Source: Doris montereyensis
Lineage: Eukaryota > Mollusca > Gastropoda > Nudibranchia > Dorididae
Reading direction: 5' to 3'
Length of the DNA stretch: 64,000 bases
Assembly (NCBI GenBank): GCA_037039925.1
Contig: JAXRKP010001164.1
Coordinates: 95,470 to 159,469, forward strand
Shown here: piece by piece, positions 1 to 11,775 of the stretch
Position numbering within the stretch: the first letter of the stretch is position 1
How the letters are laid out: each line of letters starts with the position of its first letter
The notes under the pieces: generated by a model
Seen by the model: only the letters and a program-made list of their open reading frames with translations
Databases searched by the model: none
Told to the model about the DNA's origin: nothing
Position numbers and translations under genes: made by a program

Positions 1-2230
1 GTCGCTTGTTTCTTGTTCCAGTGTCAAAAATCAGAATCTTGTTAATTTTGTCAGCAAATGACAGGATGAGAAAGACGTCTGTGTCCGGTGATTTTATTAT
101 GATCCACTTAATCTCTTCTTGATTTGAAATGTATGAACAGTGAAGAATTATTCGAGTATCTGCTTCTTCTTGTGAAGAAAACAGATCTTGAACTGGTCTT
201 GAAATCATTGATCTTCCATCTTCACTTGTTATCATTTCACATCTGTCTTCACATACATAAAAAATCTCTCTGCCTAATAAATCAGGGGCATAAACATCCT
301 TTTGAATTTCAGAGAGAAGAAACTGGGTCAGTGTTTTCTTATTGGTATCACTAGCCAAAAAATGCCTTCCAGTTTGATGGTATTTTCATGGCAGGTCCTT
401 TAAGAAGGAAGGAGTCATTGGTTCGTCGTCTTCTGTCTCGTTCAATACTCTTTTATGGAGTCTGGTTTGTATGTGTCTGTAATTAGTGTAATAAAATGTA
501 CAGGTGCTCTCTGGGGCAAATTGTGTAGAACTTTCTTTGCAAGCTCTCCAAATGTGTTGGGTATATCCGCAAGACTGTGAAAAAGGCCATTCCATCTATT
601 ACATGAACTGTACCTTGCATCTTTGAGATATCTTCAGTGACAACAAACTCCTGTTTTTCAAGGGGCTAACTTAAGAGCGTTGCTTGTTTGTCTTTAGCAG
701 GTGAGGCCATCCAGGAGGGAACAATGGATTGGTAAAACCTTCTCCATATCTATGTCATTAGGGGACAAAACCAGTAACTGTCCGAAAATTGAATTTCAAG
801 CGACAGAACTATTACTTTGAAATAACTTGTCATGTTTTAATGCCATTAAACTGTGCTTAGATTTTTGAAAAGGCTGCTGAAGTTTTTTTTTATCAAGGAT
901 TTTAAGTCTGTAAATAAAGTAAAACCTTCTCCATAAATGAGGGAACTTTCAACTTCTTTTGTTTTACTTTTACTCGGATGTTTGAAAACTGTTTTATCTT
1001 TTAGTCTTGAGTCAACGAAGCTCTAAATCGTTCCTTTCCATATCTATCCACTTCCATCATGTCATTTGCAACATGACACTTTCTTCCCAGATGACAAACA
1101 AACTAATGCATCAGTGCTCATTTCAAAAGGGTTGGTGAATTTGCAAGTATCACACCTTTTCTCGCTCAGCTGCCTTTCTGAATTAGTAATGTCTTTGTGA
1201 CTATCAAGGGATGAATCCATGTTGGTAATTTCCTGCAAAGCTGAAACATACTGGGAATTGTGACATGTCACACACCATCTGTAATATGCGGGAAGGCTCC
1301 GCTAAAAAATCCTTATTTATGGTTTGGTCAATTTGCAGCAGGCACATCAACCTGGACACACTGAATCCTCTGTTTTCAATCAAAGATTTCGCTTCTTCTG
1401 GTAGATTTAGAAGCATTACATAATACAGACTAAGATACTTTGCATAGTTGTGATTATTCATGCAAAACAGGAGGGGGCACAGCTTCTGTAAAGATGAAAC
1501 ATGCATGTCAAAGTTGTTGGTTCTTGTTGCCACTGAAAACTGCAAAACATTCCATACTTTTTCCATGTAGTCAAACCAAAACTTTGCTGTACTTCCATGT
1601 TTTCCACATTTTACTTGTTCCTTGAAAAACTCGTATTGTGCAAATAAAAGGTTGAAATTTTCCGAGTTGACAGCATTGTCAAATTCAGCGTGGCATACAT
1701 TTGTTTCTAGGGTTTTTACATCTGATGTTAGTTCTGTAATCAATTGATTTGAACATGTTTGAGTAAAAGAGGTGAGAAGCAATCTTTCAAGAGCCTCTAC
1801 CATCCATGCATGTATCCTCATTGCTCGATTGTAATGTCTACCTTTCACTCGGTACACTGTCCAAAGAATCACTTGCGCATAGTCCTGCTTCTATCACTAT
1901 TTCTTCAAAACCAGACCCTTTCATGAGTTTACCATTATTACCAATGGCAGAAAGATAGGACATGATTGTATGAAAAGCGCCAAGATGAATGATAACGTTT
2001 TTGTAGATTTCTGGCTGGTTTCACACAATGTCAAAGGCTTTTTTGCTACTGCTAGGTCAAATGTTACAAAAAGTGAATTCTTGTCCTAAATCCCTAGTCG
2101 TATTCATTGAAATCTGCAAAAGCTTTTGAACTGTTGATAATTCATTCATTGATCGGTGTCATATAATTATAATTCACAAGTGTTTGTTTCTCTTCTTTGT
2201 ATTCAGCTGTGGCCGACAGCCAACCTTTCC
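1..2230 (-). pseudogene. Broken copy of a multicopy invertebrate protein family (EEADTR motif)
   Basis: Seen: reading the minus strand from 2230 downwards gives, in shifting frames, GWKGWLSATAEYKEEKQTL, then FVTFDLAVAKKAFDIV, then VIIHLGAFHTIMSYL and GSGFEEIVIEAGLCAS (about 2010-1870). An open stretch of 222 codons (1872-1204) follows with RVKGRHYNRAMRIH, WNVLQFSV and YAKYLSLYYVMLLNLPEE. Next come LVCLSSGKKV (about 1080) and, near the window edge, SSQEEADTRIILHC and SPDTDVFLILSF (about 180-40). These blocks occur in this order in a large family of uncharacterised proteins repeated in many invertebrate genomes. At least three frame changes and one insertion (749-918) break it. The family has no function I can name; its copy number suggests a mobile or amplified origin. 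The 3' end runs off the window. Confidence 0.75.
749..918 (+). mobile_element. Short retroelement insertion with 17-bp target duplication
   Basis: Seen: the 17-mer GTAAAACCTTCTCCATA occurs exactly at 732-748 and again at 919-935, and the 170 bp between them interrupt the EEADTR-family reading frame. The insert ends in gtaaataaa. A relative lies at 2233-2380. A long exact duplication plus an A-rich end is typical of LINE-mediated (SINE-like) insertion. There is no coding capacity. The family is not recognised. Confidence 0.7.
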
Positions 2231-2232
2231 AT

Positions 2233-2380
2233 CCTGAAAATTGAATTTCAAGCGACAGAACTATTGTTGAAATAACTTGTCAATGCCATTAAACTGTGCT
2301 TAGATAGTATTCAATATCTTTTTTAGAAAACGGCTGCTGAAATTTGTTTTTTCTTATATAAGTCCTGTAAATAAATGAAA
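2233..2380 (+). repeat. Second copy of the short retroelement at 749-918
   Basis: About 130 bp match 783-918 (shared blocks: gaatttcaagcgacagaact, atgccattaaactgtgctta, and a tail gtaaataaatgaaatgaaat). It begins just where recognisable coding sequence of the EEADTR pseudogene stops. It has a small internal expansion relative to the first copy. No clear target duplication was seen. Confidence 0.65.
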
Positions 2381-2611
2381 TGAAATACTCATAAAACATG
2401 AACGTAAATATTTTCACTACTCAAAATGACTGAAATGATTTTGCAAATAATATTCAATGCCTATAACTATAACTAAAAAAAAATTCCGAAAATTTTTGGT
2501 TTTGCACTCAATGACCTTCCAAGGGCCGTTCCTGCAGGCGACACTGGATTTTAGCATTCAATTTAGGATTGGGATTTCCAATCCAGTATAGGTCTTTTGA
2601 CCCGTGGCCCA
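2381..2611. other. AT-rich spacer
   Basis: No coding sequence, RNA gene or known repeat was recognised between the short retroelement copy and the truncated LINE end. Confidence 0.4.
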
Positions 2612-5600
2612 CCGACTATGTTTTGGTTTTCTTGCATTTACTCTCATTCCTATTTTATTTAGTTCATTGTTCATCATGTTGCTATTCAACTGAAAAATCA
2701 TTCTGATTTTCCAAACAAAACTAAATTTGAAAGCATTGCTACAATTACTGGTTTGAGACTCATTTTCCTCATTTTTGAGGATGTCTTTATGACTGAATGC
2801 ACTGGATTTTAAATAATAAACAAAAGATGAGCTTATGAACGTAAATAACAATGACTGGAAATGAAATTTTTTGAGGACTTAGGATAAAACTATTTTTTTA
2901 CTCCTAAAGTCCTAGATCTATATCTACATCAAATTCTTCAGATACGTTTCCAGCTATTCTCACTGCACATGTTAGTGTATTGTAAAAACTTTTAATAGTT
3001 TCTTCTATTATATTTTGCTCTACATTATGTTCTTTTAAGGTATGACATAGTTTGTCCCTTCTCACAGTGTCATTAGTGTCAAATGCCTTTTCTAAGTCTG
3101 TAAAACACAGGTACAAGTCAATGTTTCTCTCAAGGAATTTTTTTAATTATTTGGCTAATTGTAAATATATGGTCTTGTACATTTCTTTCTGGTCTGTATG
3201 CACTCTGATGTTCTTCAATCTGATCCTCTACTCTTTTCCTTAGTCTCACTTCCAGTATCCTGGCATACACTTTGCCTGGTATTGGTATGCTAAGTAGTGA
3301 TAACTGATATCCCTCTATGGTTTGAGCATTCCATAGTTGATCCTTTCTTATGTATTAGTACTACCATTTCATTAATTTTTTCCAGTCGTTTGGCACCTGC
3401 TTTGACTTCCATGCTTGTTGATGTATTGTAGTTGTTTGTCTGCCTCTCTCTTGGTTTTGTAATCATTATTGGATAAACTTGATCTGCTCCTACAGCCTTT
3501 CCTAATTTCACGTTTCTTATAGCTGTTTGGAGTACTTCCATTGAGATATATACATCTCCACTTGTCTCATCTGGATTACTTGTTACTCTTACTAATTGAA
3601 CTGTACTCCTTGTTTCATATATATGTTCTCGAGGGATTATGTAATTGTAATTGTTGAAAATTCTTTCTCCACGTTTCCATGATTTCGCTGTTTTCTTTTA
3701 TTATTTCCCCTTTGGCGTTCTTAATTTGTCGTATTGCACGTGCTTTGGTCTTTCTCATGCTCTTTATTGCTCCCCACAACAACTTTTGATTTCCTTGATA
3801 GCTTTCTTGAAGTCTTTGTCCAAACTCTTCCCACTGTTCCTATTTTGTTTTCCTAACTTCCTCTTTAGCGATAGTTCTTTTATTCACATAAATCCTATTC
3901 CTATCCTCTAGCTTCACTGTTTGGTTTGCAAGTATTTCTTTGATCTTAGTTTTGACATTCTCATTGGACCATGCTGTTCTTTTCCTATCTCCTTTAATTT
4001 GTTTCCTATCACAGTAAAAAAGACCTCTTCAGTACAACTGAGGAGTGTTTCTTTATACATTTGCTACTTTTATCCTTATCTTATATTCCATGTTCCATCT
4101 GCCCTTCATTGATATTTTTTTTATCCTGGATTGGTATATCTGTTTTACTATTGGTTTATTTAGTTCCGCTATTTTGAGTTTAGTAGCTCTCTTCTCTTTC
4201 CTTTTCTGTTTGTTTTCTTCATTCAGTAATCTCATTTTGGCAATCACTAGATGATGATCACTAAATATTTCAGCTCCTTTGTTTACTCTTGCATCCATTG
4301 TACCGTAAACAATGGAGCTGCTAACTATAATGTAGTCTATGATTAACTTTTCACATCTGTCTTCATTAACTCTTGTATATTTGTGGATATCTTTATTTGA
4401 GGAAAAAAGATGTTGGCTATTTTCATGTTATTCTTTAGGCAAAAATCTATTAGTTTCTCTGCAATAGGAGAAGTTGTTGTCTCTTCTTCTTTACCTATTA
4501 GTATTACTCCTCCTGATTTTTCTACTTTGTTGCCTACTCTAGCGTTTTAAATTTCCTAAAACCATTAGTTCCTGTTTGGGTGTAAGATTCTCTGCAGCTA
4601 TTTGTAAATCGTTTTCGAAGATATCTTTTTCTTATTTGGTGACATCTTCGTTTGGTCCATAAGCTGTTAATAATTCAATTTCTTTTTCTTTTGGTTTAAT
4701 ATTTACCTTTATTTAACTTTAACTTTAATAATAATAATTAATAGCCGTGAGCTTATAGATTTCCAACTTTCTTAGTCTAGTACTTTTCATGCCTTTTAAC
4801 TTTTAATACTTTTATGTATTAGGAGGCCTACTCCTGCTCTAGCTCTATCTTTGACATAATGACACCTACTTCTGAGAAGATTAAAGTATGATTTGATCTT
4901 ACATTTTCTATTCCTTGTCCTTTTTTCTTTGTTTCTGTAATGGCCAAAATGTCTATTTTGAAGTTTTCCATTTCTTCAGCTAATTCTCTGTTTTCCATTT
5001 ATTATTGCCCTAATATTCCAAAAATCGCAGTCCGTATCGTTTCCATATTCATCTTCGAAAGATCATGCTGGGTACAGTGCAATCCCCGATAACGACATCT
5101 CCGAATAACGACAATCCCCCGATAGCGACATGGATCCCTGGTCCCGTTTTTTTTTGGGCTTTATATCATTAGTAAAAAAAAACTCCGAATAGCGACGTGA
5201 AACCTCCCAATAACGACATAAGTCTAGCCGTAAACACTACATTTGACATGAAAATTTGATCAATATTGACAAGACGTATTCTTAGCAATGAAAACACTTC
5301 TTTTCGGCCAATGACAACGTGTGAGATTATTTCTCCATCTCTGAGGGTACCAAGGCCGTGACAATCAGCTAGTAAACTCATCTGCTGGCTCTACCAACCC
5401 CACCACACCGGCCCTTTTCAGGGCCCCATCACATCTTCCCAATTGACTAGCCTCACTCGTAACGCCCCCTTTCGCCGCCATTTTGAAAAATTCTGAATAA
5501 CGACATCCCCGATAACGACACGATTGTTCGGTCCCGAGCGATTTCGTTATCGGGGGATTGCACTGTATATCAATAATATCATATTTATTTCTCTGAATCA

Positions 5601-5780
5601 ATGGATTATGGGGAAGCAGGTGATTGGCCCACTGTACTTGAGGTACATGGTTGTTTTCTGTCAGGGTTAACTTCCTTAGCTTTTGGTCTGCCAAGACCCG
5701 CCTGCAGCAAAGCAGTGGGAGACCCGTGGAGGGCGGGATCGCCTAATCCCCATACAGGTACTTACCTGTCCACTACCCAA
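2612..5780 (-). mobile_element. RTE-type non-LTR retrotransposon, copy 1 (degenerate, 3'-truncated)
   Basis: Minus-strand translation shows apurinic endonuclease pieces (TETKKKGQGIENV near 4920, SDHHLVIAKMRL near 4250) and reverse transcriptase pieces (KLGKAVGADQVYPIMI near 3500, MVVLIHKKGSTMECSNHRGIS near 3340, CFTDLEKAFDT near 3100). Endonuclease followed by RT, with relatives elsewhere ending in (GAAA)n, fits the RTE group. Stops and frameshifts are frequent. The 5' UTR starts near 5780 with the conserved GGACAGGTAAGTACCTGTA block. The element is interrupted by the MITE at 5075-5565 and ends abruptly near 2612, without the C-terminal region or tail. Confidence 0.85.
5075..5565. mobile_element. 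pogo/Tigger-type MITE with TA target duplication
   Basis: Seen: terminal inverted repeats start CAGTGCAATCCCCGATAACG at 5075 and end with the complement CGTTATCGGGGGATTGCACTG at 5565, flanked by TA on both sides (5073-5074, 5566-5567). Subterminal AATAACGACA motifs recur. The homologous arm (around 13470) has the uninterrupted site, reading tgatatacccag, so this is a precise insertion after the duplication or an excision from the other arm. The CAGTG start, the TA target and the length fit a non-autonomous pogo-group element. No transposase reading frame is present. Confidence 0.85.
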
Positions 5781-5912
5781 CACTTTGTTTTCACTATTTA
5801 ATTCTCGACATCCAATTTGCTCACACCATTGCTCATGCATAACTAGTTTCCAGCTTTGTCATGTGCTTAATGAAGCAATTGGATTTTTTTTGTCTTCTCT
5901 TTTCCTATGCAG

Positions 5913-6027
5913 ATGTGGCCATTTCTATTGTGAGACATATTTTTTGGATGAAGTTCATCCCAAAAAGATCTGTCTTAAGTGTAATTTCCCCACTGACGGC
6001 TATGTCAAATGTGCGACAAGTGAATAG
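5913..6027 (+). pseudogene. Inverted duplicate of the RNF113-like terminal RING exon
   Basis: A polypyrimidine tract and acceptor (ttttcctatgcag) precede an open 115-nt reading: RCGHFYCETYFLDEVHP, then KKICLKCNFPTDGYVKCATSE and TAG. It matches exon H of the minus-strand gene but lies on the plus strand, away from the other exons. It keeps the reading frame that exon H has lost. However, the sixth zinc ligand is Tyr (TAT) rather than Cys (TGT), so a RING built with it would be defective. No partner exons were seen on the plus strand upstream, so it is called a pseudo-exon. Confidence 0.75.
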
Positions 6028-6246
6028 ATCAGCAGATCCATGGGAATGGGATTGACTTTTTGTCTTATCATAAGTTTTCACATGACTACAAAATTAATTT
6101 TTAATTTCTTTTCATTTGATATCAAATCAGTTTCTTTAATAGTTCTAAGACCTTTTTGCCTCTAATGTTTCTGTCTTTAACCGGGTTTGTGTTGGTTTGA
6201 CCACCAAGAAAATGTGAAAAATAGTGACCAGCAACACTACTCTGCA

Positions 6247-6834
6247 TTATCTATCTTAATATTCTATCATCATAATATTTTATTTTCTCTAATAGTTCAT
6301 TCTTCTTAGATATATATTTACTATTACTATTACATTTATTCATCTCTTCTCGACCATATTTTATTTGTTCCTTCTTTTGATCTTTTCTACTTTTGCGCCT
6401 CGGCTTTTGATCGACATGTTTTACATTGAGACTTAACTCCATCTTTCTTTGATTTTGTCTTTTCGATTTATATCATTAATAGATTCAGTAGCATTGCAAC
6501 CAGTACACTTCTTTTTTATAGGATTCATTTGAGATAAACAATATTTTTATACTTTTATTTTTCGATTATAATGGTAATTCGATAGATAATTTAACTGATA
6601 GTAGTGATGATAGCATTGTTTATATTTTTCTTTATTATTTTGACTGTTTTTGTTTTAATACTTTTCTGCAATCAATACATTTTGAATTTACACCAATTGG
6701 CTTTGTATGATGTTTATGATATTCATCAAGTAATTTAAATTCATAGCAACTGCTATATTTTTTTTCTGCTCATTTTATTACTATTAGGAATAATTGTAAA
6801 TTACGTAAAGTTGGTGTGTACAAAATGATCTGCA
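6247..6834. other. AT-rich stretch without a recognised gene
   Basis: This lies inside the spacer between the inverted arms. Short reading frames are low-complexity Lys/Asn-rich and resemble no family I know. Confidence 0.4.
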
Positions 6835-7418
6835 GCTCAATGCGTTAAAAACAAAAGAGCAAAATTTAATTCAAAATGCATTACCAAAGATATAAAGCGA
6901 GTTGAAATACATCTCCAAGACGTTGAAATAGTCGAAGACTTTAAGAATCTTGGTGTTTTAATCAACAACTCTCTAACTTTCAATAATCATGTAGAAAATA
7001 TCATTAAGAAAGCTTCACAGCGGTTGTACATTCTCAGAAAATGACGAGTCTTTGGTACAAGCAAAAGTACCATGAAACAAATTTTTAATTGTTATTGTTG
7101 AGTATCATAACTTTTGGCATTACTGTATGGTATGGAGGGTGTGGTGTAAGGCAGAAAAATAAGTTACAAAGATTGGTAAAAGAATCAGGAAATATAGTCA
7201 ATGAGAAATTGCAAAGCGTGGAGCAGTGCTATAAAAAAGCTGTAGAAAGAAAATCCCTTTCAATTATTGATGAAGTAAAACATCCTCTGAACAGTGAATT
7301 TATGTTACTTCCATCTGGCAGAAGATATAGAGAATCTCGGTGTAGAACCAACCGACATAAAGCTACATTTGTCCCCTATATAAAATTTATCAACACTAAT
7401 GTCGAAACAAGCAAATGA
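6835..7418 (+). pseudogene. Reverse transcriptase C-terminal fragment of a CR1/L2-group LINE
   Basis: Plus-strand frames give LNALKTKEQNLI, then VEIVEDFKNLGVLINNSLTF (about 6900-6980) and IIKKASQRLYILRK. After a break come ITFGITVWYGGCGVRQKNKL and FMLLPSGRRYRESRCRTNRH (7100-7350). This is the thumb and C-terminal part of CR1/L2-like reverse transcriptases, in order. An in-frame stop and a frame change separate the halves. The 5' part is missing, as in a typical truncated insertion. Confidence 0.8.
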
Positions 7419-7597
7419 AGTAAAATTATAAGTCAAAATATTTCCTATTGATCTAACACATAGACTAGTAAATCTGATAAGAGTTTTAAGACAATGTACA
7501 TCTATTGCTGTTACTAAGTTGCCTCTCTGCAGAACATTGACAATATTATAATGTCATTATCATGGTTGTCTTGGTTGATAATGGAATGCTGGTTGAG

Positions 7598-7601
<4 letters not shown>

Positions 7602-7669
<68 letters not shown>

Positions 7670-7754
7670 AGAGGAGGGAGAGAGAGAAAGAGGGAGGGAG
7701 AGAGGGAGGGAGGGAGAGGAGAGAGAGGAGAGAGAGAGAGGGAGGGAGGGAGGG

Positions 7755-7810
<56 letters not shown>

Positions 7811-8026
7811 GGAGGGAGAGCGAGAGGGAGGAGAGAGAGGGAGGGAGGGAGAGAGGAGGGAGGGAGAGAGAGAGGGAGGGAGAAAGGGAGAGAGAAAGAG
7901 AGAGGGAGAGAAAAAAGAGAGAGGGAGAGAAAAAGAGACAGAGGGAGAGAGAAGAGAGAGAGAAAGAGAGAAAGAGAGAGAGAGAAGAGAGAGGAGAGGG
8001 AGAGAGGAGAGAGAAGGAGAAGAAAT
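7602..8026. repeat. 425-bp polypurine (GA)n/(GGGA)n microsatellite
   Basis: Almost pure purine on the plus strand: (GA)n followed by irregular GGGA, GAGGGA and GAAA units. The long Arg-Glu or Ser-Leu reading frames on either strand are translations of the repeat, not genes. Confidence 0.95.
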
Positions 8027-8039
8027 ATAAATCCTCAAA

Positions 8040-8931
8040 TTGTGTAATTATTTTCTGTATCTACTTTTACTTATATTATTATGATATTTTTGCCTGTTCA
8101 TTTCACCATCTATTATGATGTTGGCAACTATTAGAAATATTACGAATGCTAGTACTACTTCTCAAGACTACTATGTTCACCGCTATTATTATGATTAACT
8201 TTTGTTGTTGTCAATTGTCATTGCTATCTTTGTTTCTTTTTGTTTTTTTTTTGTTGTTTTTTACCATCGTCATTATTATCACCCTTAGTTGGCTTTGTTA
8301 TGTGGATTGTGAAGTGTAAAATGATTTATGTGAACCTAACATGAATTGCCTGAAAAGGACAATAAAGATTTATTATTAATTATTAAATTAATTTTCAAAG
8401 TTTCTCCGGGTGACTCTTTTTGTTTCGTGGTTTGGTGTTTATTTTACCTTGATTACAGGGAATATAACTTATAAGTGAAGACGTTAAGTGAGCTTTGAAA
8501 TACAGTGCGTGGGCAGAACCCTGAAAGAAAAATGTTTTCTTTTATAAACTATGAATCGCCCCCACAAGCACAGCGGGGCGATTTACACGTTTAAAAAAAA
8601 AAATCTATTATATATTTACTGTCAATAACAGTTATACTTTGATGATATTTCTATTACATGATTACTGTTAATAACAGTTATACCTTGTGATAGGTCTAGA
8701 GTACAAATGCTATACCCACCCACCATACACCAGCGGCCACTATATAATATAAGTACACACATATCATATTTCTTTTCATTGATTAAATTATATCCAATAA
8801 GTTACAGTAAAGAGTTACAGAATTCATTCATGAGTGACTTCCCTTTAGTTTCGACATCTTTTCCTGCTTGTTTGCCAGGTATCGACTTTCAAACATGACA
8901 CAGTTTGGATATTTTTATTTTATATCATTAG
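8040..8931. other. Non-coding AT-rich stretch
   Basis: No gene recognised. A short direct repeat (attactgttaataacagttatac and a near copy) occurs at about 8618-8683. Confidence 0.4.
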
Positions 8932-9136
8932 GTGACCGTGGCTATTTACAGGGAATTTTTACCACAAATCGGACAAATCTCGTTAATTGCACTATTGGAT
9001 GGAGCAGTTCATTCTGTTCACATTGATACCATAACAAAGGCTCAGTATCCGTTCTTTCATTTTATACGATTTTATTTTGAAATGATGCCGTCACACCATT
9101 GGTTGTACCATAAAAACTGGAAATTTTGTCTTACCG
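8932..9136 (+). other. Exon-like open reading frame of unknown function
   Basis: An open frame of about 68 codons is bounded by an acceptor-like tract (atttttattttatatcattag) and a donor-like gtacgt. It encodes, among other stretches, IALLDGAVHSVHIDTI and MMPSHHWLYHKNWKF, with ordinary amino-acid composition unlike the surrounding repeats. No family is recognised and no partner exons were found. It could be an exon of an unknown plus-strand gene or a chance open frame. Confidence 0.3.
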
Positions 9137-9552
9137 GGTACGTATAAAAAGTTGATACTCATTTTAATTACCACAAAGTACTCATAATATATACATGGTA
9201 CATGATACTGATACATACATTAATAACACTTATACTATACAGTAAAATATTTTATTAATTCATTTTGGTCAACAGTATCAGTGTATTGTTACTTAACATG
9301 TTATTTAGTATTATATAGGCCTAGAATGAATCTTGAGATACATGAATAAATGTTTTATATATATGAATCATATATATATATGCCATGTATATATAATATA
9401 ATATATAGATCTAATTCTCTAGGCATAATACTAATATAATCTATAATGACTAACTGTATTTTATTATAATCTAGATTCTAGATCTAGTTAGATTTATAAT
9501 AATAATAACTGCATTACGATAGATAGATCTAGATCTATATTTAATATAGACA

Positions 9553-9617
9553 TATCATAATGCAGTTAGATATGGTTATAATATAATATTATAACCATAT
9601 CTAACTGCATTACGATA
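9553..9617. repeat. Near-perfect 32-bp-arm hairpin
   Basis: Arms 9553-9584 and 9586-9617 pair with a single mismatch (9557/9613) around one central base. The arm contains TGCAGTTAGATATGGTT. The motif aactgcattacgatag also occurs at about 9507-9522, so the palindrome may belong to a larger AT-rich foldback element. The surroundings (9160-9552) are AT-rich with no gene. Confidence 0.8.
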
Positions 9618-9619
9618 GG

Positions 9620-10637
9620 TCTAGTCTAGAAGTAGAAGTAGGATTCTTCACATGAGAAGCTACGGCCAGCGTAACCAGGTGTAAACATCCGCCATTGTGG
9701 CTGTTCTGCCAGTCTATTACCTCCCCACGATAATGCTGTTAAAATAATTTTTTCCGGCTTTATAGATTTATAAAATAATAAAAACTATTTGCTCTTTCAA
9801 TAAATAAATTAATCAACTTACCAATTAAACATTTCAACGATTACAAAGAATGAGAATCTTCGGAGTCTAGAGTTTGGGTGATTGGCGAGGTCGGCTGTGT
9901 CTCGTGAGCTCTAATGTCCACTGGGTTAGCCATTGCGATCAGAGATTGTCATGGCTGTCCAGTTGATAGCGTTTCAGGTCTTTCGCTTTGCCGGGACAAA
10001 GTTGACAGTAAAATGGCTACTATTTTTATTTTCTGCAGATAATTAGCTTTCTATGCATATGAGGTAATGTACGAAAAGCTTCCCGTAAATGTCGATTTCT
10101 TCTAAATATCTCGCTTCTTTTTCCGTGCCTGGCCTTCACAAAGAAACTACTAGATGCATCGTGGGAAAGCGGGTATCAAAATAAAGCAGAGTTCTTGCCC
10201 TTTCTGATACTGTCAGTACTATTTGTGTACGACCAATCACGGCCGAGCGATGTTAACTAGACCTAAAGTATAAAGAATGCCAATCTTGACTGCCGACTAC
10301 GCGACCACGGCTCATTACGCAAAGTTGTAACTTTCCTTCACACTTGCCAATGATTGTAGAGATACGTACATAAATCAGATCACAACAATATTCACACACA
10401 CACAAAACAAAGATATGAATGTTTTAAATGTTTCTATTTCATGAAAATTACATGGGTTTAAGCTGAGATGTATGGTTTCTTAGAACACCATGTTAATCAG
10501 GTTGAAACGGCGGGCGGTGTTTTCCACCGTGTATAGGTGAGCGCCTGGCGTACCTATTTATTCAGAAACAAATTTTAAAGATAGAAAAAAAGTACTTTGA
10601 ATTGGCTTGTCGGGCCTACCACGACCTTTTGAGAATG
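9620..10637. other. About 1 kb with no recognised gene
   Basis: Higher GC than its neighbours (for example around 9880-9970 and 10500-10560), but no open frame, RNA gene or known repeat is visible. Confidence 0.35.
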
Positions 10638-11265
10638 GCTCATACACTTTTATGCTTCATCTAACTAAATAGAGCTGATTATTCTCTTTAATTTGGTATA
10701 TACTACGTCTTGATAGCTCTTATGGTTCTTGATTTATTGATTTTTTTTGGTTCTCGGCATGTGTAATTTATACAATCATTTTATGTCAACTTATTAATTT
10801 TTTTGCAGAAATTGATTTTGTTAAGGAATACACTGCAATGACTAACTTATTGTAATTGGCCTTAAAATTATCTTTATTTTGATATTCCATTTGCTGTTGT
10901 GGTTCTCATCTCATTGACATTTTTGTTCTCATTTTATTTAATTTCCGCAACCATATTATCACTACTTACTTTTTTCATGCTTTGGCTGTGCTGGAATGTT
11001 TTATAACATGAATATACTTATATGATTCATCTAACTAGATAGAGCTGATTATTCTCTTTAATTTGGTTTATAATATGTCTTGATAGCTGTTATGGTTCTT
11101 GATTTATTGAGGGGTTTTTGTCTCGGTATGTGTAATTTCTGCATACAATTTATGTCATCAATTTATTAATTTTTCCCCCTAAATTAATTTTGTTAGGGAA
11201 TACACTGATTTGATTGATTTTATCACATAGACCTTAACATTATCTTTAATTTGATTTTGTTTTAT
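10638..11265. repeat. Diverged direct duplication of about 250 bp
   Basis: 10638-10890 and 11015-11265 share blocks such as agctgattattctctttaat, atggttcttgatttattga and ggaatacactg in the same order. The copies have clearly diverged. No coding potential; function unknown. Confidence 0.7.
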
Positions 11266-11775
11266 TGAAATTATCGTTCCCGAATACTCTTATCAGTCCA
11301 TTTTTGCTGCCGAGAGGCCAATTTTAACTTTAAACCCTCAGTTACGGTACGATAAATTTGGTATTTTTGCTTGAAACTTTGTAAAAAAAATTAGCCTTTG
11401 TCTCTAGATAGTTTTGAGTTGGTTTACTTAGTTTTAACTCTGTAATTTGATAAATTTCTTTTTTATGAGCTCCAAAAATGGCATTTTGAACCATTTTCTT
11501 CAGAATTGCCAATTTTTTCTAAGTCCAGGGTACTTTTTCCCCAAGTTTGTCACATCTTGTCTTTGTCATTATTCATCGAAGTCCATTTTCCTTTTATGTT
11601 TTGTGAACATTACAGGGCCAAATCTTTGATTATATGTTTATATCCTGTTTCCAATCATTATTTTAAAAATTATTTCAACTTCAAAATCACCTACAATGCC
11701 TTTTATAATTTGTCGAACATTTTTTAGTCCAAATAAAAATGTTAAAATTCATATTTTCGTTACTTGTTGACCGAT

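Larger units (their letters stand above)
2612..6246. repeat. Left arm of a 3.6-kb inverted duplication
   Basis: This segment is the reverse complement of 12805 to about 15730, allowing for the 491-bp MITE at 5075-5565 and scattered indels. The shared part is larger than the LINE: past the LINE 5' end it includes about 450 bp with an RNF113-type RING exon and its 3' flank. Outer homology stops at ACTACTCTGCA (6246 here, 12805 there); inner homology stops near 2612, inside the LINE. The arms are separated by about 6.5 kb. Confidence 0.8.

Noticed and set aside
7514..8047. Long Ser-Leu and Arg-Glu open frames on both strands
   Set aside because: Translations of a GA/CT microsatellite; no codon bias or domain.
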